From DATGMS01 sp040905145 (GTDB lineage: Bacteria > Bacteroidota > Bacteroidia > Cytophagales > Cyclobacteriaceae): a stretch of 23,407 nucleotides of DNA. Every line of letters starts with the position of its first letter. Positions within the stretch are counted from its first letter, which is position 1. Under the pieces are notes generated by a model. The model was not told the origin of the DNA. It saw only the letters and a list, made by a program, of their open reading frames with translations, and searched no databases. This document shows, piece by piece, positions 8,845 through 16,124 of this stretch. The translations under genes and the position numbers were made by a program. Location: assembly GCA_040905145.1 (NCBI GenBank), contig JBBDSC010000177.1, positions 1 through 23,407 on the forward strand, in the 5' to 3' direction.

Positions 8845-8920
8845 ATTTCAGATTTTGAATTAAAAAAATGCAAAATTCAAATCTCCTAATAGATTGTATA
8901 ATTTAAAATTCCCCCTAGGT

Positions 8921-10126
8921 ATGAATAATCCAAAATCCAACATTCAACATTTAAAATGCCTTATCTTTTTGTTGCTGATGGGATTTAGTTATACGGCAAA
9001 ACCACAAAGCAAGCTGGATGAACTACTTTCCTCAGTTACCAATAACAATAAGGGCATGATAGCCAACCGGCAATATTGGGAGGCGCAGAGGTTGGGGTTT
9101 AAAACAGGCTTAACTCCCTATAATCCATCAGTAGAATATGAATACTTAAATGGAAGCCCTGCAGGTGCTGGCATTCAAAAAGATTTCACCGTAACACAGG
9201 CTTTTGACTTCCCTACCGCCTATTTTAAGAAAAATGCCTTATCGGAAGAACAGATCACGCAGACAAATTATCAATCGGCTGTTTTCCGGCAGGATATATT
9301 ACTGAGGGCAAAGTTATACTTTCTGGTACTGGTGTACCTGAACAAGCAGAATCAGGTGCTTTCCGACCGGCTACGGAATGTGGAGGGCCTGCACACTTCT
9401 TATCAAAGAAGACTTGAAGTAGGGGAAGCCAACATTTTGGATGTAACCAAGGCAAGGATCCAATTTGTCAACCTTCAAAATGAGTTACGCAGAAATGAAA
9501 GTGAGATCGGACAGATTACGGTAAAACTTGCTGAATTAAATGGGGGGGTGGCTGTGGAGGTAAGTGGCACGGTCTATCCCATTCCACCGGATGTACCTGA
9601 ATACAAAGTTTTGGATAGCCTTATTGAAGCAAATGACCCTGTGCTAAAAGTTGTTGTCCAAGAAAAAGAGATCAGCGAAAAACAGGTAGCGGTAGCCCGG
9701 TCACTTACATTACCAAAAATCCAGACAGGTTATCGCTCACAATCCATTTTAGGACAAAGCTATCGGGGGGTCCTCCTCGGTGTGACCATTCCGCTCTGGG
9801 AAAACAAGAACAGGATAAAGCAGGAAAAAGCAGAAGTTTTGTACAGTGAACTACAAATTCAGAACCACATAACGGAACACCAGCATAAGATCAGGGAGCT
9901 TTACCTGCAGTACGAGAACCTGAAGGTAAGTATTGCAGCATATGAAGAACTTTTGGGTGGTGTAAACACTGAAGCCTTTTTATCGAAGGCACTGGAACTG
10001 GGTGAAATTTCGACCATTGATTATTTTATAGAGCTGACCTACCTCTACGATGCTTATGATCAATACCTGCTTTTGGAAAATGAGTATCATAAGACGATTG
10101 CAAAGCTTTATAAATATGAATTATAA
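8921..10126 (+). CDS. TolC-family outer-membrane channel (CusC-like)
   Basis: Outer-membrane channel partner of the RND pump, about 401 residues. A TTG-initiated extension to 8894 is possible, but the ATG at 8921 gives a better protein: MNNPKSNIQHLK, then a hydrophobic signal segment ending near YTAKPQ. The mature part shows the long helical segments of the family: QYWEAQRLGFKTGLTPYNP, then SYQRRLEVGEANILDVTKARIQ, and the repeated second half with KALELGEISTIDYFIELTYLYDA. It is shorter than enteric TolC (about 470), as is common for metal-efflux channels in Bacteroidota. It is the last gene of the operon and is followed by a strong terminator. Confidence 0.88.
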   Translation: MNNPKSNIQHLKCLIFLLLMGFSYTAKPQSKLDELLSSVTNNNKGMIANRQYWEAQRLGFKTGLTPYNPSVEYEYLNGSPAGAGIQKDFTVTQAFDFPTAYFKKNALSEEQITQTNYQSAVFRQDILLRAKLYFLVLVYLNKQNQVLSDRLRNVEGLHTSYQRRLEVGEANILDVTKARIQFVNLQNELRRNESEIGQITVKLAELNGGVAVEVSGTVYPIPPDVPEYKVLDSLIEANDPVLKVVVQEKEISEKQVAVARSLTLPKIQTGYRSQSILGQSYRGVLLGVTIPLWENKNRIKQEKAEVLYSELQIQNHITEHQHKIRELYLQYENLKVSIAAYEELLGGVNTEAFLSKALELGEISTIDYFIELTYLYDAYDQYLLLENEYHKTIAKLYKYEL

Positions 10127-10247
10127 AAATAAACTTGGTTTTTCTTAAGGCAGCTATTGAGACTTGTACTTCCTGAGTGGGATTCTTGTACAAGAGTAAA
10201 ATGCGTCCCTATTTTTTAGTTATTTATTAATTCCATCTGCATCATAT

Positions 10248-10296
10248 ATGGGTTTATGCGTAAGGCTCAATAATACTTATGTATAAACCCATTTTT
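10248..10296 (+). terminator. Intrinsic terminator of the RND operon
   Basis: A 17-bp stem, 10248-10264 (ATGGGTTTATGCGTAAG) against 10276-10292, with two G.U wobbles and an 11-base loop, followed by TTTTT at 10292-10296 and a T-rich stretch. It lies 121 bp after the channel gene's stop. The interval 10127-10464 otherwise holds only the copA promoter region. Confidence 0.8.
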
Positions 10297-10373
10297 CTGT
10301 TTATTCATCAGTTTTCTTCAGGTACTAAAGACCTACAAATCAGCCACCTCGGGAGTTCTCCCACCATAAAATC

Positions 10374-10430
10374 ATATTAACCTTATCGGGAATTGTGTAA
10401 CACGCAAACTATTCTGGCAAAGTATCTTTG
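10374..10430 (+). promoter_or_regulatory. copA promoter with upstream metal-regulon element (copy A)
   Basis: The 27-bp element spans 10374-10400: ATATTAA, then CCT, TATCGGGAATT and GTGTAA. TATC begins at 10384 and the -7 box TATCTTTG begins at 10423, a distance of 39 bp. No good -33 TTG lies at the usual spacing, and the element ends just where that box would be, as expected for an activator-dependent promoter. Confidence 0.65.
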
Positions 10431-10464
10431 CAAAGGTTAAAAGTAGTCAATATTAAGGGAAAAT

Positions 10465-12732
10465 ATGGAAACAATAGAAAAAACCCGACAACAAGTAAAG
10501 ACGTCCAAAGGAGACGTAGTGAAAAAAACTTTACCGATTACTGGAATGACCTGTGCTTCCTGTGCCGCAAGTGTAGAATCCATGATGGCCTCACAGGAGG
10601 GTGTGATCAAGGCGGGGGTTAATTATGCCAACCAGACTGCCTGGGTTGAATATGAAGCGGATAAGGTAAAGCTTACCGATCTGCAAAAGGTCATACAGTC
10701 CATCGGTTATGATCTGATCATAGCGGAAGAAGAAGGCACTAACAAGCAGGAAGAAGCACAGCAGAAACATTATAAGTCCCTTAAAGCGAAAACCATCTGG
10801 TCATCCATTCTGGCATTGTCGGTAGTGGTTATCGGCATGTTCTTTATGGAAATGCCTTATGCCAACTGGATCATGCTCACCCTGACAGCCCCGGTACTTT
10901 TCTGGTTTGGGAGAAGCTTTTTTGTCAATGCTATAAAGCAGGCAAAATATGGCAAGGCAAATATGGACACACTGGTTGCATTAAGTACCGGCATTGCCTT
11001 TGCCTTCAGTACCTTCAATACTATTTACCCCCACTTCCTTCACAGCAGGGGCTTACACCCCCATGTCTATTTTGAGGCTGCTGCTGTGATTGTAGCATTC
11101 ATATTACTGGGTAAGTTGTTGGAAGAGCGGGCAAAATCCAATACTTCATCTGCCATTAAAAAACTGATGGGGTTACAGCCTAAAACAGTCAGGATTATCA
11201 GTAATGGGGAAGAAAAAGAAATTTCCGTTTCGCAGATAGCAGTAGGGGACAGGATTTTGGTACGTCCCGGAGAGAAAATTCCGGTTGATGGCGAAGTAGC
11301 TTCCGGCAATTCATTTGTAGATGAAAGCATGATCAGCGGGGAACCCATCCCCGTAGAGAAAAAGAAAGGGGAGAAAGTTTTTGCCGGAACGGTCAACCAG
11401 AAAGGAGGCTTTCAGTTTACGGCCGAAAAAGTTGGAGGACAAACACTGCTTGCACAGATAATTAAAATGGTGCAGGATGCGCAAGGAAGCAAAGCGCCTG
11501 TTCAAAAGCTGGTAGATAAGATTTCGGGGATATTCGTACCCGTGGTGATAGGCATAGCTGTCCTTAGCTTTATCGTGTGGATAGTAGCAGGAGGCGAAAA
11601 TGCTTTTACCCATGCTTTACTGGCACGGGGAACCGTACTGGTTATTGCCTGTCCCTGTGCCTTAGGACTAGCTACTCCAACGGCTATCATGGTAGGTGTT
11701 GGCAAAGGTGCAGAGAACAACATCCTGATCAAAGATGCCGAAAGTCTGGAGCTTGGGCATAAGGTAAATGCCATTATTCTGGACAAAACCGGGACCATCA
11801 CCGAAGGCAAACCGGAAGTAACCGACATGATCTGGACTGAAACCAGCAGCAGTACAGACATTTTAAAAGGAATTTTACTTGCTATTGAATCACAGTCCGA
11901 GCATCCTTTGGCAGAAGCAGTTACCCGAAAATTAAAGGCTGATGGTATCGCACCTCTGGAGCTGAATAAATTTGACAGCCTTACCGGGAGAGGTGTACAG
12001 GCAACCTTTAAAGGAATGGATTATTTTGTGGGCAACAAGAAATTGCTCCTTGAAAATAATATCCGGATAGAGGAAACGATTGCTGCCACAGCGGAAAAGT
12101 TGCAGGAAGAAGCTAAGACAGTAATTTACTTTGCGGACGAAAAACATGCTTTAGCTGTTCTGGCTATTGCTGATAAGATCAAAGAAACATCTGCCCAGGC
12201 CATTGGAAATTTACAAAAACAGGGAATTGATGTCTACATGCTTACCGGAGACAATGCACAAACCGCTAAGACAGTAGCGGGCAAAGTAGGTATCGCAAAT
12301 TTTAAAGCAGAAGTGTTGCCGTCTGATAAAGCTGACTTTGTCATAAAGCTGCAAAAAGAGGGTAAGGTAGTCGCGATGGTGGGCGACGGCATCAATGACT
12401 CCCATGCCCTGGCACAAGCTGATGTAAGCATTGCCATGGGCAGGGGATCGGATATAGCCATGGATGTAGCTAAAATGACCTTGATCTCCTCAGATCTCAA
12501 TCAAATTCCAAAAGCTTTAAGATTATCGAAGTTGACGGTAAGAACCATTAAGCAAAACCTTTTCTGGGCATTTATTTATAATGTAATAGGTATACCGATA
12601 GCAGCAGGAATATTATTTCCTATCACCGGCTTCCTGTTAAACCCGATGATAGCGGGAGCAGCCATGGCATTAAGCTCAGTATCTGTTGTCAGCAACAGTT
12701 TGAGGTTAAGAACAATTAAGATGGATAACTAA
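10465..12732 (+). CDS. copA: Cu+-exporting P1B-type ATPase
   Basis: Inner-membrane pump of 755 residues that exports Cu+ (or Ag+) from the cytoplasm. One N-terminal HMA domain has GMTCASC (Cys30 and Cys33). Then come the actuator (ISGEPIPVEKKKGE), the membrane motif CPC at 396-398, phosphorylation motif DKTGTIT from Asp440, SEHPLAEA in the nucleotide domain, and GDGIND at 640-645. YN in FIYNVIGIPIAAG and MALSSVSVVSNSLRLR near the end complete the Cu-type signature. The hinge reads GDGINDSHALA instead of the commoner NDAPALA; this change is frequent in Bacteroidota CopA. The ATG lies 34 bp after the -7 box of its own regulated promoter. It heads the copper part of the island. Confidence 0.95.
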   Translation: METIEKTRQQVKTSKGDVVKKTLPITGMTCASCAASVESMMASQEGVIKAGVNYANQTAWVEYEADKVKLTDLQKVIQSIGYDLIIAEEEGTNKQEEAQQKHYKSLKAKTIWSSILALSVVVIGMFFMEMPYANWIMLTLTAPVLFWFGRSFFVNAIKQAKYGKANMDTLVALSTGIAFAFSTFNTIYPHFLHSRGLHPHVYFEAAAVIVAFILLGKLLEERAKSNTSSAIKKLMGLQPKTVRIISNGEEKEISVSQIAVGDRILVRPGEKIPVDGEVASGNSFVDESMISGEPIPVEKKKGEKVFAGTVNQKGGFQFTAEKVGGQTLLAQIIKMVQDAQGSKAPVQKLVDKISGIFVPVVIGIAVLSFIVWIVAGGENAFTHALLARGTVLVIACPCALGLATPTAIMVGVGKGAENNILIKDAESLELGHKVNAIILDKTGTITEGKPEVTDMIWTETSSSTDILKGILLAIESQSEHPLAEAVTRKLKADGIAPLELNKFDSLTGRGVQATFKGMDYFVGNKKLLLENNIRIEETIAATAEKLQEEAKTVIYFADEKHALAVLAIADKIKETSAQAIGNLQKQGIDVYMLTGDNAQTAKTVAGKVGIANFKAEVLPSDKADFVIKLQKEGKVVAMVGDGINDSHALAQADVSIAMGRGSDIAMDVAKMTLISSDLNQIPKALRLSKLTVRTIKQNLFWAFIYNVIGIPIAAGILFPITGFLLNPMIAGAAMALSSVSVVSNSLRLRTIKMDN

Positions 12733-12783
12733 TACTGCCTGCTGTTTCAAGCCAGATCTTGGCAAGGGAACAATCGTAAAACT

Positions 12784-12840
12784 ATATTAAACATATCGGA
12801 AATGATATAAAATAAGAATTACCAGTTGAAGCTAACTTTG
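12784..12840 (+). promoter_or_regulatory. Promoter of the microprotein-chaperone operon with regulon element (copy B)
   Basis: The element spans 12784-12810: ATATTAA, three bases, TATCGG, then AAT and ATATAA. It matches copy A at 21 of 27 positions by eye. TATC begins at 12794 and the -7 box TAACTTTG at 12833, again 39 bp apart. The first ATG downstream with a good start context (AAGGAA just before it) is the 35-residue gene at 12857. Confidence 0.65.
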
Positions 12841-12856
12841 ATTAAAAATAAAGGAA

Positions 12857-12964
12857 ATGGAAACAAGTCATCAACAACATCATCATACGGCGGAAACAGG
12901 TTTTCAATATAGAATGGCTTTCCGTAAAGGCTCTAAAATCATAAGGGTAGGTGAACCTGTATAA
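12857..12964 (+). CDS. His-rich microprotein (35 residues)
   Basis: A very short gene preceded by AAGGAA, 16 bp after a regulon -7 box. It begins METSHQQHHHTAETG, then continues FQYRMAFRKGSKIIRVGEPV to a TAA stop. The N terminus is a His/Gln cluster that could bind Cu or Ni/Zn; the C terminus is basic with no signal peptide or membrane segment, so it would be cytoplasmic. It is the first gene behind a promoter shared with copA and lies 41 bp before the HMA chaperone gene. No family is recognised. The alternatives are a leader peptide or chance, but the promoter, start context and composition favour a real protein. Confidence 0.6.
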   Translation: METSHQQHHHTAETGFQYRMAFRKGSKIIRVGEPV

Positions 12965-13005
12965 TTATTTTTCAAACCTAAATAATTCTTTAACTATTAA
13001 AATAT

Positions 13006-13221
13006 ATGCAAATGAAAACGATGCAATTTAAAACCAATATTAAGTGTGATGCCTGCGTAGCCAAAGTTACACCGCATTTAGATGCTGTAGCAGGACTGGA
13101 AAACTGGGAGGTAAATATAAAGACACCTGAAAAGATCCTGACCGTCTCCACAGAGGAAACGGATGCGGAAAAGATAGAAGATGCCATAAGTAAAGCGGGC
13201 TATCAGGCAGAAAAACTGTAG
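13006..13221 (+). CDS. CopZ-like HMA copper chaperone
   Basis: A 71-residue cytoplasmic metallochaperone (no signal peptide) made of one HMA fold. Metal-binding motif KCDAC (Cys14 and Cys17), beta-strand WEVNIKT in the middle, and the C-terminal GYQAEKL of the family. A second in-frame ATG at 13012 would shorten it by two residues and is equally likely to be the start. It would carry Cu+ to the ATPases encoded nearby or donate it to a regulator; this is inferred from family and position. It sits in a small operon behind the microprotein and is followed by a stable hairpin before the outer-membrane protein gene. Confidence 0.88.
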   Translation: MQMKTMQFKTNIKCDACVAKVTPHLDAVAGLENWEVNIKTPEKILTVSTEETDAEKIEDAISKAGYQAEKL

Positions 13222-13234
13222 GTTGAACAAAACA

Positions 13235-13265
13235 AAGGTGGCAGGATTTAGGCCTCTGCCACCTT
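13235..13265. terminator. Stable hairpin between the chaperone and the outer-membrane protein gene
   Basis: A perfect 10-bp stem, AAGGTGGCAG (13235-13244) against CTGCCACCTT (13256-13265), loop of 11. On the + strand it is followed by AAAATATT rather than a U-tract. It may act as an attenuator or RNA-processing site that sets different levels of the two genes rather than as a full terminator. Confidence 0.45.
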
Positions 13266-13297
13266 AAAATATTGTATAACAAATCAAATATAAAACC

Positions 13298-14659
13298 ATG
13301 AAAAAGATAATCACAATACTGATGGTACTTTTAATGTCAGCAGGAGCTTTCGCACAACATGAAGGTCACAAAATGCCCATGAAGAAAGACAGCACAGAAC
13401 ATGAGGAAATGGATCACGATATGGAGGGCATGGGCGAAGGCCATATGATGTCACATGCCTTTTCCCGGAACCTTCCTATGAGCCGGAATGGTTCCGGAAC
13501 AGGCTGGTTGCCCGACAATTCCCCTATGTATGGTTATATGAAACATACAGATAAGTGGATGTACATGTTTCATGGAAATATTTTTCTCCGCTACAATAAC
13601 CAGGATATAGGGAACAAAGGCTCGCGGGGTGGTAGTAAATTTGATGCACCCAACTGGTTTATGGGTATGGGACAGACCCGTGTCGGTAATAGGGGCTTGT
13701 TCCGCTTCAGTGCCATGCTGTCTTTGGACCCTTTAACAGTAGGTGGCGAAGGATACCCCCTCTTGTTCCAGTCAGGCGAAACCTGGGAAGGGGAACCGCT
13801 GGTAGACCGTCAGCACCCACATGACTTGTTTTCTGAGCTTTCGATTGGCTATACCCATATGTTTTCCAAAGATGCAGATGCCTTTGTTTACGTGGGCTAT
13901 CCTGGGGAACCGGCATTTGGGCCGGTGGCCTTTATGCACCGCATATCCAGCCTTTATAATCCTGATGCACCCATAGGCCACCATTGGCAGGATGCCACAC
14001 ATATTACCTTTGGTGTGGCCACGCTGGGTTTCAGGTACAGGGATTTCAAACTGGAAGGTTCTTCTTTTACCGGCAGGGAGCCGAACGAGGAAAGATATGG
14101 TTTTGACAAGCCCAGGTTTGATTCCTGGTCAGCCCGCTTATCCTATAATCCCTCTCCTGCGTGGGCGTTGCAGGTATCAAAAGCCTGGGTGAAAGATGTG
14201 CATGAGTTTGGCCCACGGGAAGATGCGGACAAAACCACTGCCTCAGCCATTCATTCCATACGTATAGGTTCAGAATCCTTTTTGAACTCTGCCGCGGTTT
14301 GGGGCTATAATAAAGCGGAAGGACATCATGATCAGCATTCCTTACTTTTGGAAAGTGCCCTGAACTTGAACACCACCACTGTTTATGGTAAATATGAGTG
14401 GGTAGAGAAGTCCACTGAAAACCTGCTTTTAGATGAAGAAGTGTATGGCCATGGAACGCTTTTCCCGGTAAATTCTTTTACACTGGGTATTCAACAAGAC
14501 CTGTTTAATACATTAAAAACCAATGTGGCATTGGGCGTTCAGGGAAGCTTGTATAGTACACCCGATCCATTGGAGGCACTGTACAGTAAAAATCCATTGG
14601 CCCTGGAAGTTTATCTTCGCATCTACCCCGGCCAAATGAGTGGGGGAGCAAAACTTTAA
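13298..14659 (+). CDS. Outer-membrane beta-barrel protein, Met/His-rich N terminus, copper-resistance associated
   Basis: A 453-residue protein. The signal peptide MKKIITILMVLLMSAGAFA is followed by about 40 residues very rich in His, Met and acidic residues (HEGHKMPM, HEEMDHDMEGMGEGHMMSH), a typical Cu+/Ag+ binding composition. The rest has alternating hydrophobic strands with aromatic girdles (WMYMFHGNIFLRYN, GLFRFSAMLSLDP, FTLGIQQDLF) and ends near a strand-like EVYLRIYPG, consistent with a barrel of 14-16 strands. The motif DRQHPHDLFSELSIGY is conserved in proteins I associate with metal-resistance loci, but no precise name is certain. It resembles the role of CopB/PcoB (copper passage or sequestration at the outer membrane) without clear homology. 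It is coupled to the chaperone gene. Confidence 0.75.
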   Translation: MKKIITILMVLLMSAGAFAQHEGHKMPMKKDSTEHEEMDHDMEGMGEGHMMSHAFSRNLPMSRNGSGTGWLPDNSPMYGYMKHTDKWMYMFHGNIFLRYNNQDIGNKGSRGGSKFDAPNWFMGMGQTRVGNRGLFRFSAMLSLDPLTVGGEGYPLLFQSGETWEGEPLVDRQHPHDLFSELSIGYTHMFSKDADAFVYVGYPGEPAFGPVAFMHRISSLYNPDAPIGHHWQDATHITFGVATLGFRYRDFKLEGSSFTGREPNEERYGFDKPRFDSWSARLSYNPSPAWALQVSKAWVKDVHEFGPREDADKTTASAIHSIRIGSESFLNSAAVWGYNKAEGHHDQHSLLLESALNLNTTTVYGKYEWVEKSTENLLLDEEVYGHGTLFPVNSFTLGIQQDLFNTLKTNVALGVQGSLYSTPDPLEALYSKNPLALEVYLRIYPGQMSGGAKL

Positions 14660-14669
14660 AAAGAATGTC

Positions 14670-14868
14670 ATGAAGAAATTCCCCCTTATTTATGCCTCGC
14701 TTATTGTCGGCAACAGGCATGATGGCGCTCGGCCCTACACATTCGGATGAAGACATTTGGGGTGTCACTGCCTTTGTGCGTCAGTTACCGGATATGTCTC
14801 CTGAAGAGTATCAAGCCATTGCGGAATGGTTTAAAGAAATGAAGGAAAGGAAAAATGATAAACATTAA
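14670..14868 (+). pseudogene. Remnant of a c-type cytochrome gene
   Basis: Starting at 14670 a frame reads MKKFPLIYASLIVG, like the start of an exported cytochrome, but then runs to a stop. In another frame, from about 14701 to 14868, the sequence encodes GMMALGPTHSDEDIWGVTAF, then VRQLPDM, SPEEYQAIAEWF and a lysine-rich end. PTHSDEDIW and FVRQLP are typical of the C-terminal region of small c-type cytochromes. The haem motif CXXCH and the middle of the protein are absent. This looks like an internal deletion with frameshift. A 58-residue ORF from 14692 could still be translated but would not bind haem. Confidence 0.65.
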
Positions 14869-14922
14869 AGGGATGAAAGTAATGCGGATATAGAGCAGTA
14901 AGACTGCAATATTATAAGGATT

Positions 14923-14949
14923 GGCAGAAAATAATAGACTGCCAGTCTT
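14923..14949 (+). terminator. Possible terminator after the cytochrome remnant
   Basis: GGCAG (14923-14927) pairs with CTGCC (14939-14943), and the AAGACTG upstream (14900-14906) can extend the pairing with CAGTCTT (14943-14949), followed by TATTTAAA. The stem is short or bulged, so this is tentative. Confidence 0.3.
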
Positions 14950-15041
14950 TATTTAAAAAAATTTGACAGGAACTGTATTTTCTGATGCTAAAGAAAGATA
15001 TCCTTTATTATTTATTAATTGGTCTTCTATACGTAAAAAAA

Positions 15042-15176
15042 ATGAACACATTTAAATTCAAAACAGATATCAAGTGTAGTGATTACCTTGAAAAGGTTAC
15101 AGATCTTTTAAATTGTATAAAAGAAAACCATAATTTTGTAACCGAATCCTTTTCTGAATTCGTATTTTTGTCCTAG
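15042..15176 (+). pseudogene. Truncated HMA copper-chaperone remnant lacking the second cysteine
   Basis: From the ATG at 15042 the frame reads MNTFKFKTDIKCSDYLEKVT and continues to NFVTESFSEFVFLS. The first 30 residues align with the chaperone at 13006 (MKTMQFKTNIKCDACVAKVT), but the KCxxC motif has become KCSDYL, removing the second metal-binding cysteine. The homology stops after about 34 residues, and the last codons lie within the promoter of the next gene. An in-frame upstream extension to 14985 exists but adds no recognisable sequence. Best read as a decayed duplicate of a CopZ-like gene whose 3' part was lost when the HYC_CC_PP gene became its neighbour. Confidence 0.55.
15163..15170 (+). 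promoter_or_regulatory. -7 box TATTTTTG for the HYC_CC_PP gene, near-leaderless
   Basis: A perfect TAnnTTTG match that ends seven bases before the ATG at 15178, so transcription would start at or just before the start codon. A TTTG at 15135-15138 could serve as -33 box, but the spacer (24 bp) is long. Confidence 0.5.
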
Positions 15177-15177
15177 A

Positions 15178-15588
15178 ATGAAAAGAATCCTGGCCATATT
15201 TTTAGCGCTGATCCTGCTGACAAGCAACATCGGACTTGCTATGGCCACACATTATTGTGGCGGTGAAGCGGTAAAGACCGAACTGATGCTTGGACATGGC
15301 CATTTGGACTGTGACATGCCCGGTATGGATATGGGTGCTGAAAATACCGAAAAAGGACCCAAAGCCAAGAATTGCTGCGAAAATCACTACCAGACTTTTG
15401 AAATTGATGATGATTATCATTCCAGCTTTGCCCAATTGATATTTAGCCTCGACTTTGTTGTAGCCTTGGTTCATACTTTTCTGAACATTGCACTGGTTCC
15501 TGAAACCGATAAGTCACCATACGCTTCTTATTCCCCCCCTCTTCTGCTTCGGGACATACCTGTTCTGAACCAGGTCTTCCTTATTTAG
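15178..15588 (+). CDS. HYC_CC_PP family exported protein
   Basis: A small exported Cys-containing protein of 136 residues. It has a signal peptide (MKRILAIFLALILLTSNIGLA), then the family's named features in order: HYC at 25-27, a Cys pair at 66-67 (NCCENH), and the PP near 119-120 in YSPPLLLRDIPVLNQVFLI. A His/Met/Asp stretch (GHGHLDCDMPGMDMG) lies between them. The family is common in Bacteroidota next to CusA-type pumps and has no known biochemical function; the conserved thiols suggest soft-metal binding in the periplasm. Here it precedes a destroyed CusA gene, and its paralogue at 22404 precedes an intact-looking one. Confidence 0.85.
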   Translation: MKRILAIFLALILLTSNIGLAMATHYCGGEAVKTELMLGHGHLDCDMPGMDMGAENTEKGPKAKNCCENHYQTFEIDDDYHSSFAQLIFSLDFVVALVHTFLNIALVPETDKSPYASYSPPLLLRDIPVLNQVFLI

Positions 15589-15613
15589 ATCATAGTAGTA
15601 CTTCATTGGATCT

Positions 15614-15670
15614 GATCATGGAAATAATTAGTATGTACATGATCTTTCAGGCCTATTGTACCTGATCATA
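15614..15670. repeat. Cluster of GATCATG-type dyads
   Basis: GATCATG (15614-15620) is the reverse complement of CATGATC (15638-15644), and a third half-site, TGATCATA, lies at 15663-15670. They are in the 110-bp gap between the HYC_CC_PP gene and the broken CusA. They may be an operator group or a weak RNA structure. Confidence 0.35.
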
Positions 15671-15698
15671 TCATCTAATATCCTACAAGTCAAATACT

Positions 15699-16052
15699 AT
15701 GATTGCAGAATTAATATCCTTTTCCTTAAGGAAAAGGATATTAATTCTGCTTATAGCGGCAGGGTTGTTTGGCTGGGGCGTATATGCCGTCCAGACAAAT
15801 AAAATTGATGCTATTCCTGACCTTTCCGAAAACCAGGTGATCGTCTTCACCGAATGGATGGGCAGAAGTCCACAGATCATTGAAGATCAGATCACCTACC
15901 CTTTGGTGACCAATCTACAGGGGCTTCCGGAAGTAAAATATGTCCGGGCCAATTCCATGTTTGGGATGAGCTTCATCTATGTCATATTTAATGACGATAC
16001 GGATATCTATTGGGCACCTGAACGGGGAAATCAGGAATCCTTATTTCGGTGA
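15699..16052 (+). pseudogene. CusA-type RND pump, N-terminal fragment only
   Basis: An ORF of 117 residues, whereas a full pump has about 1,000-1,250. It begins MIAELISFSLRKRILILLI (first membrane helix), then the Cu/Ag-type signature DAIPDLSENQVIVFTEWMGR, the porter-domain start SPQIIEDQITYPL, and stops being homologous after DDTDIYWAPER. The remaining residues GNQESLFR come from other DNA read out of frame. The closest relative in the window is the CusA start at 22894. It would not make a working pump. The fragment carries a perfect 46-bp palindrome immediately after its start codon. Confidence 0.85.
15705..15750. repeat. Perfect 46-bp palindrome inside the cusA fragment
   Basis: Bases 15705-15727 (starting GCAGAATTAATATCC) are the exact reverse complement of 15728-15750, with no spacer. 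The palindrome starts six bases after the A of the ATG and spans codons for AELISFSLRKRILIL. It could extrude as a cruciform in DNA or fold as a hairpin over the start region of the mRNA. Confidence 0.95.
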
Positions 16053-16104
16053 AGCTATGATGAATTGTGGAGAGAATATAAGCAAAATTAATTTAATACA
16101 ATAA
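16027..16104 (+). pseudogene. Probable C-terminal remnant of a CusB-type adaptor
   Basis: In the frame that is +1 to the cusA fragment, the DNA encodes EIRNPYFGEAMMNCGENISK and a few more residues before a TAA. Endings of the type NPYFGxxMxxCG are found in Bacteroidota CusB-like adaptors, as I recall the family. No start codon belongs to it. Together with the cusA fragment it marks a deletion joining two ends of an RND operon at about 16023-16028. Confidence 0.5.
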
Positions 16105-16124
16105 TTCAAAAAACCAATTGAAAA

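Noticed and set aside
8845..8920. AT-rich near-palindromic stretch (GATTTTGAATT against AATTCAAATC) as a regulatory site or terminator
   Set aside because: It is imperfect, AT-rich and inside the RND operon; such low-complexity repeats occur often in Bacteroidota spacers.
11311..12500. Several minus-strand frames of 60-120 codons across the copA gene and similar ones under other genes
   Set aside because: They are antisense shadows of strongly conserved coding sequence with no family features, start signals or promoters of their own.
10465..12732. GDGINDSHALA in CopA (in place of NDAPALA) as a catalytic defect
   Set aside because: The Asp and Asn/Asp residues needed for catalysis are kept, and similar NDSxALA forms are common in Bacteroidota copper ATPases as far as I recall.
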